Counted from the first letter of the stretch, positions 1 to 5,852 are shown. The stretch is 6,841 nucleotides of DNA from an uncultured Oscillospiraceae bacterium (GCA_910584805.1 CAJUCB010000050.1:7903-14743), one strand, 5' to 3'. The notes: generated by a model not told the origin, from the sequence alone. Translations and numbers: made by a program.

Positions 1-204
1 AAATATTTCTTAAAGAACTCCTGAAGAAATCTTAATTTTCGATGTTTTCTCTATGAATCTGAGGCCAGGGCCAGTATAGCATTTTGGGGGAGGATATCTT
101 TTCCCTGAAAAGTAAGGGGTTTTTGGTTCCAGTGGAACTAGGCCCCTAGAAGGGAGGGCTGCCGGCGAAGCTAGAGCTGCTGCGCCGGGCGTTAGCGGCA
201 TGAC
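1..204. other. Left-edge intergenic stretch, no supported gene
   Basis: I see no coding region here. A 63-codon open frame on the minus strand (10-201) has no good ribosome binding site and no recognisable product. The first 60 bases are AT-rich, unlike the rest of the window, which suits a promoter or untranslated region of a gene beyond the left edge. Visible structure includes an 11-base palindrome at 7-17 (TTCTT-A-AAGAA) and a nested inverted repeat: AGGGG (115-119) with CCCCT (143-147) around GTTCCA (126-131) and TGGAAC (133-138). No T-run follows, so it is not an intrinsic terminator. Function unknown. Confidence 0.5.
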
Positions 205-252
205 ATAAAAAGCGCGTCCCAGGCGGTGATGAAAATCAACGCCTGGGACGCG
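205..252 (-). terminator. Rho-independent terminator of the racemase operon
   Basis: A perfect 13-bp inverted repeat (213-225 with 240-252, CGCGTCCCAGGCG) continues, after one mismatch, into four further pairs closed by a GAAA tetraloop on the plus strand. Read on the minus strand, the stem is followed at once by CTTTTTATG, a good U-tract. It lies 18 bases beyond the stop codon of the racemase gene and closes the minus-strand operon. No T-run follows on the plus strand, so it looks unidirectional. Confidence 0.93.
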
Positions 253-270
253 GCTATTGTCTGGGGTATT

Positions 271-1065
271 TTAGAATTCCAAGGTATAGGCCTGCCCCAA
301 GCTCACCACCCCACCGATGGTGAGCTGTTGCAGCTTGCCGCCTCGGAGGGTGGCGGTGGTGTGGATGGTGCCGCCGGGCTGTTTCAGGGCCAGCTTGAAG
401 CTGCCGTCCCGCTGGCTGCTGAGGGCATGGCAGGCGGCCACGGCGGTGCTGCCGGAGGCGCAGCTACGTTCAAAATACAGAGAACTGGTCCCCTGGACGT
501 ATACCGCAGGGGTGAGGGTGGAGCGCTGCCGGTCCCAGAACATGACCCCGGCAGCAGGGACCGCATAGTCCCGGGCCAACCCCTCCAGGGCCTCCCGGAC
601 GGCCGCCTCTGGCTGCTCCGGGGGGAGGGAGCTGACGGCGTGGACGATGCCCGGGAGCAGGACCGCCTGGGCGGCCGCGCCAAAGAGGGTGCAGGATTGC
701 ACCGCCTGGGGCAGGGGCATCTCCGCGGATACCTGGTTGGCCAGGGGGTTGACCTGGACGGAGAGGGCCTTGTCATAGCCGCTGACCTCCACCGGGAAGC
801 GGCCTGCCCTGCGGCGGCCCTGCTGGACGGCGTAGTATAACCCCGCACAGCGCAGGGCATTGCCGCAGAACTCCCCGCCCATCATCTCTAGGCGGATGAC
901 ACCCGCCCCCTGGGGCGGGACCAGGAAGCCCACCTGTTCAGCGTGGAGCTCCGGGATGGAGAGCAGGCCAGCGGCCAGGGCAGGGTGGTCCTCCCTGGGG
1001 ACAGGGGTGGTTACTAGAAGGGTGATATTGCCGGCGGGGTCGGCGAGCTGAAAAGATAGTTCCAT
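271..1065 (-). CDS. DapF-fold amino acid racemase, CntK (histidine racemase)-like
   Basis: 264 aa, predicted cytoplasmic, of the cofactor-independent two-cysteine racemase superfamily. The first catalytic cysteine is C67 in GGEFCGNALRC (63-73) and the second is C202 in ERSCASGSTA (199-208). An AGN motif (11-13) matches the substrate-binding Asn near the N-terminus of DapF. The ERGxGET segment that precedes the second cysteine in true DapF, and helps bind diaminopimelate, is missing: ER is separated from C202 by one residue only. EQVGF (43-47), VEVSG (92-96) and KQPGG (228-232) resemble staphylococcal CntK as I remember it, so a histidine or other amino acid racemase is likelier than a lysine-pathway DapF. 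The start is the ATG at 1065, preceded by GAGGTGG at good spacing; a GTG at 1074 lacks a binding site. It begins 10 bases after the stop of the U32-like gene. No CntL or CntM homologue is nearby. The substrate is inference. Confidence 0.85.
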   Translation of the reverse strand: MELSFQLADPAGNITLLVTTPVPREDHPALAAGLLSIPELHAEQVGFLVPPQGAGVIRLEMMGGEFCGNALRCAGLYYAVQQGRRRAGRFPVEVSGYDKALSVQVNPLANQVSAEMPLPQAVQSCTLFGAAAQAVLLPGIVHAVSSLPPEQPEAAVREALEGLARDYAVPAAGVMFWDRQRSTLTPAVYVQGTSSLYFERSCASGSTAVAACHALSSQRDGSFKLALKQPGGTIHTTATLRGGKLQQLTIGGVVSLGQAYTLEF

Positions 1066-1075
1066 AAACCCCACC

Positions 1076-2068
1076 TCACGCCTGTAGACCGTTGGCCTTG
1101 GTGTGCTCCCGCCGCTTGTGTTCCTTTTCCTTTAAGTAGTTATAAATGGAATAGGAGAAAATGGGGTACATGGTGGGAAAGGCCAGCTCCCCTTCCAGCG
1201 CATAGCGCAAGAAGTCAAAGAAGAACACATAGGGGCTGTCCAAACGCCCTTGGAGCTTGAACAGGTCAAAGCCCATCTCCGCCAAAGCTGCCGCCTCCTG
1301 GACGGTGGAGGAAATGCTCCGGGTTTGCATCTCCCGCTGCTTGCCCTCGGGGACATAGGGGCAGCGGTCCAGGAAGTTGGACAGGGGGCCGCAGCCGTCC
1401 AGCAGGGCGGTCTGATCCTGGGCGATGGAGATGAAGTGCTCCTGCCGCTGGGGGCACTGGTAGCCGCAGCGCTCATTTAATATGATCTCCGCGTTGTGCT
1501 TTGGGAGCTGACGGAGCAGCTCCGGGTGGAACTTGTCGTCGGAATGGAGGACATAGTAGTCGTAGTCCTGGGAGAGCTGGCGGTAATAGGCGGCGTTGCG
1601 TTCCTGGGCGTAGGTGGTGAGGATGATGGAGGCGTGGATGGTTACATGGGGGTAGTGGGCGCGGATGTAGTCCCGCAGCAGGGGGCTGGCTAGGACTACC
1701 CCGCCCCGGATCTCCTCCAAAATCTCCAAAAGGCCGTTGCACACCGGGTCCTTTAAGTCCTCCTCTTGCAGCAGGGGGGAGGTGAAGGTAAGCAGGGGGG
1801 TGATGCCATGCTGGACGGCCCCCTTCAGCTCCCGCTCCATCTCCTCCAAGCTCTCATGGTGGTTGATGAGCACCAGCCGCCCGCAGTTCCAACGGACCTG
1901 GGGGGAGCCGTAGAGAAAGCGCACGGGGATGTGGTGGGAAAATTTGGCCGCCACCTGTTCAAGGCACTGGTAGACCAGCTGGGAGAAGAGGAACAGGCCG
2001 GGGATGGTGAAGGAGACCTGGGGCAGCAGGGCGGCGGCCTCCCCCTGGGGCAGAAATTCATTCGTCAT
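1076..2068 (-). CDS. U32-like TIM-barrel protein with cysteine cluster, unknown function
   Basis: 330 aa, no signal peptide or membrane helix. Alternating short hydrophobic strands and amphipathic helices (for example 50-53, 64-69, 123-130, 142-152, 171-175, 193-198) suggest a TIM barrel. A segment around 194-211 has N198, C201, C205, P206, R208 and H211 in the pattern NxxCxxxCPxRxxH, which I associate with small peptidase-U32-family proteins; C226 and C236 follow. Relatives such as UbiU and UbiV bind a 4Fe-4S cluster through four cysteines and act in oxygen-independent hydroxylation, so C201, C205, C226 and C236 could be ligands here. That is inference, and the canonical UbiU CYSGRC motif is absent. 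The start at 2068 has GGAAGGG nine bases upstream; the open frame runs further upstream only through the promoter. It is the first gene of an operon with the CntK-like racemase, and their spacing suggests coupled expression. The substrate is unknown. Confidence 0.72.
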   Translation of the reverse strand: MTNEFLPQGEAAALLPQVSFTIPGLFLFSQLVYQCLEQVAAKFSHHIPVRFLYGSPQVRWNCGRLVLINHHESLEEMERELKGAVQHGITPLLTFTSPLLQEEDLKDPVCNGLLEILEEIRGGVVLASPLLRDYIRAHYPHVTIHASIILTTYAQERNAAYYRQLSQDYDYYVLHSDDKFHPELLRQLPKHNAEIILNERCGYQCPQRQEHFISIAQDQTALLDGCGPLSNFLDRCPYVPEGKQREMQTRSISSTVQEAAALAEMGFDLFKLQGRLDSPYVFFFDFLRYALEGELAFPTMYPIFSYSIYNYLKEKEHKRREHTKANGLQA

Positions 2069-2135
2069 ATTTGATATCCCTTCCATTGGTGCGGAGGAAG
2101 TATCCCTCTCGCGGGTGGTTTGTCGTGTCAGGAAA

Positions 2136-2164
2136 AGTATAGCACAAGCCGGGGAATTGCACAA
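2136..2164 (-). promoter_or_regulatory. Promoter of the U32-like/racemase operon
   Basis: On the minus strand: -35 TTGTGC (2159-2164), a 17-base spacer, and -10 TATACT (2136-2141). TGC directly before the -10 makes it an extended -10 promoter, compensating for the weak -35 (3 of 6). Transcription would start near 2129, giving a leader of about 60 bases. The promoter supports the start at 2068 rather than one of the upstream in-frame start codons. Confidence 0.75.
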
Positions 2165-2275
2165 GAACCCTGGGGAGCGCTGCCAGAGCCAGGAGAAAAC
2201 GCCAGGTTCCGGCAAAATTTTTTCGTCATTTTCTACAAGAAAACGGTGGAGCGGCTTGGGAAAGCGGCTCCTGCC

Positions 2276-2304
2276 TTGAATTGGAGGGGAAAATAGTATA
2301 TAAC
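2276..2304 (+). promoter_or_regulatory. Upstream promoter P2 of the Ig-like gene (candidate)
   Basis: TTGAAT (2276-2281), a 17-base spacer, then TATAAC (2299-2304). Four of six and five of six bases match sigma-A consensus and the spacing is ideal. It lies about 93 bases upstream of the stronger promoter, so the gene may have tandem promoters. Weaker than P1, with no extended -10. Confidence 0.45.
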
Positions 2305-2368
2305 ATAGACAAGAGAAATTGCCCAAGAGAAGGAACGGAGTTTTCCTAGAAACTTTACAAATTGTGCG

Positions 2369-2397
2369 TTTTCAGGGGCGTGAAGTTATGGTATAAT
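2369..2397 (+). promoter_or_regulatory. Main promoter P1 of the Ig-like gene
   Basis: A consensus -10 TATAAT (2392-2397) is preceded by TGG, an extended -10. The -35 TTTTCA (2369-2374) matches four of six bases at 17-base spacing. Expected transcription start is near 2404, giving a leader of about 105 bases before the ATG at 2509. Confidence 0.85.
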
Positions 2398-2410
2398 AGG
2401 CCACATTGCT

Positions 2411-2476
2411 CAATTCCCGGGGAAAAACCCCTGGGGAAGGGGCGGCGTTCCACCCAAGAACCAGGGGCTGGAACGC
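2411..2476 (+). promoter_or_regulatory. Structured 5' leader with competing inverted repeats
   Basis: An 8-bp inverted repeat GCGTTCCA (2445-2452) / TGGAACGC (2469-2476) encloses a 16-base loop. CCAGGGG (2461-2467) in that loop is complementary to CCCCTGG (2428-2434) further upstream, so two mutually constraining pairings exist. CCCGGGG near 2417 adds a third GC-rich block. No U-tract follows. It could affect translation or mRNA stability, or be incidental in GC-rich DNA; no known riboswitch is recognised. Confidence 0.4.
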
Positions 2477-2508
2477 ACCCGATGACTTTTTAAGTCAGGA
2501 GGATAGAC

Positions 2509-3945
2509 ATGCGTTACGACGAGTATGATGAATACAATGGCCGCTACGCGCGGGGCAATTCCCGCTCCTCCGGCGACCGAAGTGCTTACCGGGGCTATGA
2601 CCGCAGCCAGGGACGGGACTTTGACCGGGGGTACGGCCGGGATTTTGACCGGGGCTATGACCGCTACCGGGATGTTGACCGGGGCCGGGACTTTGACAGA
2701 GGCTATGACCGGGGCTACGAGAAGCGGGACCGTTTCGGTACCCCCTACCGGGACTTTGACCAAGAGGACTGGGAGCGCACCGCCCCCAACTGGGACGACC
2801 ATGGCAACAGCCGCAGCCGCAGTTCCGGCCGGAGCTCCGGTTCCTCGGGAGGCCGGGGAGGCAGCTCCAACGGTGGCGGCAGCCGCCGGAGTGGCGGCGG
2901 GTCCAGCGGCAGCAGGGACCGGGGCAACCGTCCACCCCCGCCCCCCCAGGGCGGCGGAAGCCGCCGCCGCGGCTCGGAGTCCCAGACCCAGCGGCGCAGC
3001 AGCAGTTCCAGCGGGGGGACAAAACGCAAGAACAGCCCACCACCCAAGCGCAAGGGGATTTCCCCGGTGCCGATTGTCATCGGCGTGGTGGTCATTATCA
3101 TGGCCCTGCTGGTGATCAAGTCCTTCACCGGCAGCGGGAAGGCCGACTATAAGATGGAAATCTCCACCAACACCATCGTCCTGGGGGAGACCGCTGAGGC
3201 CACCATCACCGGAATCCCGGAGGGGACGGAGACCGGCCCCATCAGTTGGAGCAGCAACGACAACAATGTGGTGACCGTCAGTGGCGATGGGACCAGGGCC
3301 ACCCTCACCGCCAAAGGTGTGGGACAGGCTACCATCGCCGCCAATGTGGACGGCAAGACCGTCAGCGGCAAGGTGGACGTGTCCCAGACTGCCCCGGGGG
3401 TGTTGAACATCGAGCTGGAGGATGATGAGATTACCATCCGTTCCGGAGAGGACCGGAAGCTCATTGCCAACGTCCAGATGGAGGAGGGGATGACCCCCGC
3501 CGCTGTCACCTGGAGCAGCCAGAACAGCGCCATTGTCCGCATTTCGGAGGACGGCACCATCACCGGCCGGGATGTGGGCAAGACCGTCATCAAGGCCATC
3601 GCAGGGAAAAAGTCTGCGGAGATGGTGGTCAACGTGGTGGAGAACCCCGACGCTACCGCCCATGATCCCACCAAGGACACAGGCAACGCGCCAGAGGAGG
3701 GCACGGAGCCTCCGGACACCGGCACCGCCGGCAGCGGAAGTGGCACTGGAAGCAGCGGCACTGGGACGGGTAGCGGTACCGGCACTGGCAGCGGTGGAAG
3801 CAGCGGCACAGGAACGGGGAGCGGAAGCTCTGGTTCCGGGAGTGGCAGTGGCGGCTCCGGCGGCAGTTCCGGCGGGACTGGCAGTGGAGCCGGTACCGAA
3901 GGAACCGGCGGAGACAGTGGCGGGGACACTGGCACAGGCCAGTGA
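2509..3945 (+). CDS. Single-pass membrane protein with RGG-like disordered region and two bacterial Ig-like (BIG2) domains
   Basis: 478 aa. Residues 1-183 are disordered and highly charged. Residues 35-70 repeat RDFDRGY/YDRGY-type units, 101-140 are Arg/Gly/Ser-rich with an RGG stretch, then come a five-proline run (142-146) and a basic KRKG flank (180-183). One membrane helix spans about 184-206. With no cleavable signal and basic residues before the helix, the N-terminus should be cytoplasmic and the rest outside. Residues about 213-292 and 298-378 are tandem Ig-like modules of the BIG2 type, each with a SWSS/TWSS strand and a late VG(Q/K)(A/T)xI strand. The tail (about 405-478) is almost only Gly, Ser and Thr and may be a wall-spanning linker; no LPXTG sorting signal is present. 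The ATG at 2509 is set by AGGAGG six bases upstream. A strong terminator follows. Role unknown; an envelope or stalk-like function is inference. Confidence 0.9.
   Translation: MRYDEYDEYNGRYARGNSRSSGDRSAYRGYDRSQGRDFDRGYGRDFDRGYDRYRDVDRGRDFDRGYDRGYEKRDRFGTPYRDFDQEDWERTAPNWDDHGNSRSRSSGRSSGSSGGRGGSSNGGGSRRSGGGSSGSRDRGNRPPPPPQGGGSRRRGSESQTQRRSSSSSGGTKRKNSPPPKRKGISPVPIVIGVVVIIMALLVIKSFTGSGKADYKMEISTNTIVLGETAEATITGIPEGTETGPISWSSNDNNVVTVSGDGTRATLTAKGVGQATIAANVDGKTVSGKVDVSQTAPGVLNIELEDDEITIRSGEDRKLIANVQMEEGMTPAAVTWSSQNSAIVRISEDGTITGRDVGKTVIKAIAGKKSAEMVVNVVENPDATAHDPTKDTGNAPEEGTEPPDTGTAGSGSGTGSSGTGTGSGTGTGSGGSSGTGTGSGSSGSGSGSGGSGGSSGGTGSGAGTEGTGGDSGGDTGTGQ
2611..2748 (+). repeat. In-gene repeats coding for RDFDRGY-type units
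   Basis: Degenerate direct repeats of about 21-24 bases built on 'cgggactttgaccgggg(c/g)tatgac' encode four or more Arg-Asp-Phe-Asp-Arg-Gly-Tyr-like units (residues 35-80). Spacing and third-base changes vary between copies, suggesting old duplication with selection on the peptide rather than recent slippage. Codons keep the frame throughout. Confidence 0.75.
3721..3942 (+). repeat. Low-complexity Gly/Ser/Thr-coding tail repeat
   Basis: The end of the Ig-like gene is built of short in-frame units of the form 'ggcagcgg(n)' and 'ggcactgg(n)', coding GSG, GTG and SSG. The bias keeps several other frames open over this stretch and makes it a likely site of length variation by slippage. Synonymous codon mixing (ggc, gga, ggt; agc, agt, tcc) suggests selection for the amino acid composition. 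Confidence 0.7.
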
Positions 3946-3973
3946 CGCGCCTGCCCCGATAGCGGGAAACATC

Positions 3974-4013
3974 AGGGGCCGTTGCGGAAGAAGTTTCTGC
4001 AACGGCCCCTTTT
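3974..4013 (+). terminator. Rho-independent terminator after the Ig-like gene
   Basis: A perfect 12-bp stem AGGGGCCGTTGC (3974-3985) / GCAACGGCCCCT (3999-4010) extends inward by four more pairs (3986-3989 with 3995-3998, one of them G-U) and is followed by TTTT (4010-4013) before the sequence turns GC-rich. It ends 28 bases after the stop codon. Its position 47 bases before the acyltransferase ATG means that gene is reached only by read-through or from an unseen promoter. Confidence 0.88.
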
Positions 4014-4060
4014 CGCGGGCCCGTGGAGTGGGTCCAGGCAGGAGAGAGGAGGGGTGCGGA

Positions 4061-5119
4061 ATGAAGGGCAAGCAGTTTTATGCCCTGGATTTCGCCCGGG
4101 TGGTGGCCATGCTGGCGGTGGTTGCCATCCATGTTACCAGCGGCTATGTATATGGGGAGAGTGGGTATACGCTCTTTGGGATGAACCTGGGGTTCCTTTG
4201 GAATCAGTTGTCCCGCTTTGCGGTGCCCATGTTTGTGGTGATCTCAGGCATTTCCCTGGGCCTCAGTACAAGGAATGAGGGGGTGTTGGGGTTTTACAAA
4301 AAGCGCCTGAGGAAGCTGGGGCTGCCCTATGTGCTGTGGTTTACCATTTACTTCCTCTATGAACAGCGGGGGGCCCTGGCAGCGTTCTTTGCCGGGGGAA
4401 GGGAGAGCCTTTGGGTTTATCTCCGGGGGCTCCTCCAAGGGCAGTCTGCGCCGCACCTCTATTTTGTGGTTATCATCTTCCAGTGCTACCTGGTGTACCC
4501 CCTGCTGAAGCGGTGTGTGGAACGGGCGCCGGTGGCCAGCATTGCCGTGTCCCTGGCGGTGACCTACTTGGTGGAAGCGCTGTACTTCCTGCTGAACTTC
4601 GGGGTAGACCTGATCCCACCGGTGATCCGGCCTTACCTGTGGCTGCTGCTGCCCACCTGGCTGTTCTACTTTACAGCGGGGTGCCTGCTGAGCCGGAGGC
4701 GGGTGGAACGGCTGGCAGCCTTCGCCCAGGCCCACAAGCTGCCCATCTTGGGGGGGACCCTGGTGTTTGCGGGGGTGTATGTGGTGAAGAGCTTTGTCAT
4801 GAATGCCCTGGATTCCGTCAAGGCGGACTTGAACCTGTATACCCTGCTGATGCTCCTAAGCCTATTTGCTCTGTGGGACTGGCTGGGGAAATTCGACAAG
4901 GTCCGGGGCGTTGTGGGATTTTTGGCCAAGCACTCCATGACGGTGTACTTCTGCCATGTACTCCTGCTGTGCATTTTCCAACGCTTCCCCTTTGTGGCAG
5001 GGACCCGGGGGATGATTCTACTGTATTGCGTGGTGCTCCTGTCCGCGGTGGCGGTGGCGTTCCTTTTGGACAGTGCCATGGCATGGCTGGGACAGCGGCT
5101 GACCAGGAGACAGGCGTAG
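4061..5119 (+). CDS. Acyltransferase-3 (WecH/OatA-type) integral membrane acyltransferase
   Basis: 352 aa, with about ten hydrophobic membrane segments along its whole length. The N-terminus has the family signature: LDFAR (9-13), R13, then a first helix ending in the conserved H24 (AVVAIHVTSG). FYKKRLRKLGLPYVLW (78-93) matches the cytoplasmic basic motif before a membrane re-entry, PHLYFVVI (131-138) the typical H-L-(W/Y)-F segment, and TVYFCH (294-299) the late conserved His. Such enzymes move acetyl or other acyl groups across the membrane onto cell-surface sugars, peptidoglycan or lipids; the acceptor here cannot be told. The length suits the stand-alone membrane domain without the extracellular SGNH domain of OatA. 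The ATG is fixed by AGGAGGGG about eight bases upstream. No clear promoter is seen between the preceding terminator and the start. It faces the SLOG gene convergently. Confidence 0.9.
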   Translation: MKGKQFYALDFARVVAMLAVVAIHVTSGYVYGESGYTLFGMNLGFLWNQLSRFAVPMFVVISGISLGLSTRNEGVLGFYKKRLRKLGLPYVLWFTIYFLYEQRGALAAFFAGGRESLWVYLRGLLQGQSAPHLYFVVIIFQCYLVYPLLKRCVERAPVASIAVSLAVTYLVEALYFLLNFGVDLIPPVIRPYLWLLLPTWLFYFTAGCLLSRRRVERLAAFAQAHKLPILGGTLVFAGVYVVKSFVMNALDSVKADLNLYTLLMLLSLFALWDWLGKFDKVRGVVGFLAKHSMTVYFCHVLLLCIFQRFPFVAGTRGMILLYCVVLLSAVAVAFLLDSAMAWLGQRLTRRQA

Positions 5120-5142
5120 GATAGACAGATTGAGGATAGGAC

Positions 5143-5181
5143 ACAGGCCGGCGGGAAACAGGGCGTTTCCTGCCGACCTGT
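5143..5181. terminator. Hairpin between convergent genes, likely shared terminator
   Basis: A long imperfect stem of the form ACAGG-CGGC-GGAAA (5143-5158) pairs with TTTCC-GCCG-CCTGT (5166-5181), with one C-A mismatch, one G-U pair and a 7-base loop. It lies between the acyltransferase stop (5119) and the SLOG gene stop (5186). Neither side has a proper T-run, so termination efficiency is uncertain, but placement and strength suit a two-way transcription barrier. Confidence 0.55.
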
Positions 5182-5185
5182 CTGC

Positions 5186-5695
5186 TTACCATCCCCTGGG
5201 GTCCAGGATCAGGGTGTCTAAACCCTGTTGGAGGGCATAGGCCAAGGTTCCCGCGGTGCCCCCCTTGGGGGTGCCGTCGTAGACCGCCAGGAGCAGGGCG
5301 GAGTGGTCCACCATGTAGCGGTTGCGCCGGGCCATACAGGAGGGGCTATAGCGGTGCTGCACCACCGTCTCATAGTGGCAGCAATCCAGCAGGGCAGCCC
5401 GGCGGGCCTGGTCCGCTTCTGGCCAGTGGGCCGCCTGGTCCGTAAAGGGGATGGCCGCCTCCACAGTGAGGTCTGGCTTTTCCTGGGCGAGAGCCAAGAC
5501 AGCCTCGCAGAAGTAGAGGTCTGCCCCACGGGCCATACCGCAGATGAAGTGGCGGAAGCCCTGGCCATAGGCTTGCTCCACTGCCTGGCGCAGCTGGGCC
5601 TTCAGGGCCAGGCAGCGGGGGTCATCCTCCCGTTCCCGCCAGGGCAGGCGGTCGGGCCGGTGGCCGGTGAAGCAACAGGTGGTGGTGCGGTCCAT
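5186..5695 (-). CDS. SLOG-family protein of the DUF1273/YpsA group
   Basis: 169 aa, soluble. Recognisable family motifs are FTGHRP (9-14), the glycine-rich CGMARGAD (52-59) that forms the nucleotide- or ligand-binding loop in SLOG/Rossmann-like folds, a run with RNRYMVD (124-130), and VYDG..GGTAGT (138-150). This is the pattern of DUF1273 proteins such as Bacillus YpsA, which is linked to cell division and stress in Bacillus and Staphylococcus. The ligand is not established and the role here is unknown. The ATG at 5695 has AAAGGAGG at good spacing; the frame stays open upstream but across the promoter, so the longer reading is rejected. The gene diverges from the DUF1294 gene and is probably monocistronic. 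Three CC pairs or near pairs (C7-C8, C105-C106) add cysteines but no clear metal site. Confidence 0.88.
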   Translation of the reverse strand: MDRTTTCCFTGHRPDRLPWREREDDPRCLALKAQLRQAVEQAYGQGFRHFICGMARGADLYFCEAVLALAQEKPDLTVEAAIPFTDQAAHWPEADQARRAALLDCCHYETVVQHRYSPSCMARRNRYMVDHSALLLAVYDGTPKGGTAGTLAYALQQGLDTLILDPRGW

Positions 5696-5729
5696 GGGAG
5701 CCCTCCTTTCTCTGGGGTTCGTACCTACT

Positions 5730-5758
5730 ATAGTAGCGAAGCTAGGGCAGAAAGTCAA
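5730..5758 (-). promoter_or_regulatory. Promoter of the SLOG gene, with a palindrome over the -10
   Basis: On the minus strand: -35 TTGACT (5753-5758), a 17-base spacer, -10 TACTAT (5730-5735). The -35 matches five of six bases. A perfect 12-base palindrome CTACTATAGTAG (5725-5736) covers the -10 and reaches the expected start point, so it could be an operator. Leader length would be about 28 bases. Confidence 0.72.
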
Positions 5759-5792
5759 CGCACAGCGGGGAACGCAGGGCCGATTTTGGGTC

Positions 5793-5820
5793 TTGTATTT
5801 CCTGGGAAAGCTGTTATGAT
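5793..5820 (+). promoter_or_regulatory. Promoter of the DUF1294 gene
   Basis: -10 TATGAT (5815-5820) preceded by TGT, an extended -10. The -35 TTGTAT (5793-5798) is weak (three of six) with a 16-base spacer. Expected start is near 5827, leaving about 25 bases before the ATG. The region 5696-5852 carries this promoter and the divergent SLOG promoter. Confidence 0.6.
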
Positions 5821-5852
5821 GGGAGGACAGCGATTGGAGAGGGGGATGCAGG

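Larger units (their letters stand above)
2069..2508. other. Divergent intergenic region between the U32-like operon and the Ig-like gene
   Basis: 440 bases without a gene. It carries the minus-strand extended -10 promoter (2136-2164), two plus-strand tandem promoters (2276-2304 and 2369-2397) and the roughly 105-base structured leader of the Ig-like gene (2404-2508). Stretch 2165-2275 has no clear signal; it contains a T-run at 2218-2224 without a convincing preceding stem. The length and two-way promoter content suit independent regulation of the flanking genes. Confidence 0.6.

Noticed and set aside
10..201. 63-codon minus-strand frame at the left edge
   Set aside because: No ribosome binding site, no motif, and it lies beyond the operon terminator.
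226..840. Plus-strand open frame of 204 codons
   Set aside because: Antisense shadow of the racemase gene, beginning inside the terminator hairpin, with no binding site and no family motif.
271..2068. A staphylopine-type metallophore cluster
   Set aside because: Only the CntK-like racemase is present; no CntL-, CntM- or transporter-like gene is in the window.
2069..2326. 86-residue N-terminal extension of the U32-like protein
   Set aside because: It would span the extended -10 promoter and its residues show no domain; the ATG at 2068 has the good ribosome binding site.
3533..4060. N-terminal extension of the acyltransferase into the Ig-like gene
   Set aside because: Low-complexity shadow of the repeat-coding tail; the ATG at 4061 has AGGAGGGG and starts the family signature.
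2410..4071. Long minus-strand open frame of 553 codons and a Pro/Val-rich one at 3147-3935
   Set aside because: They lie opposite the Ig-like gene, read as low-complexity Ala/Pro/Val sequence, cross the terminator or lack a ribosome binding site, and exist because the GC-rich repeats keep other frames open.
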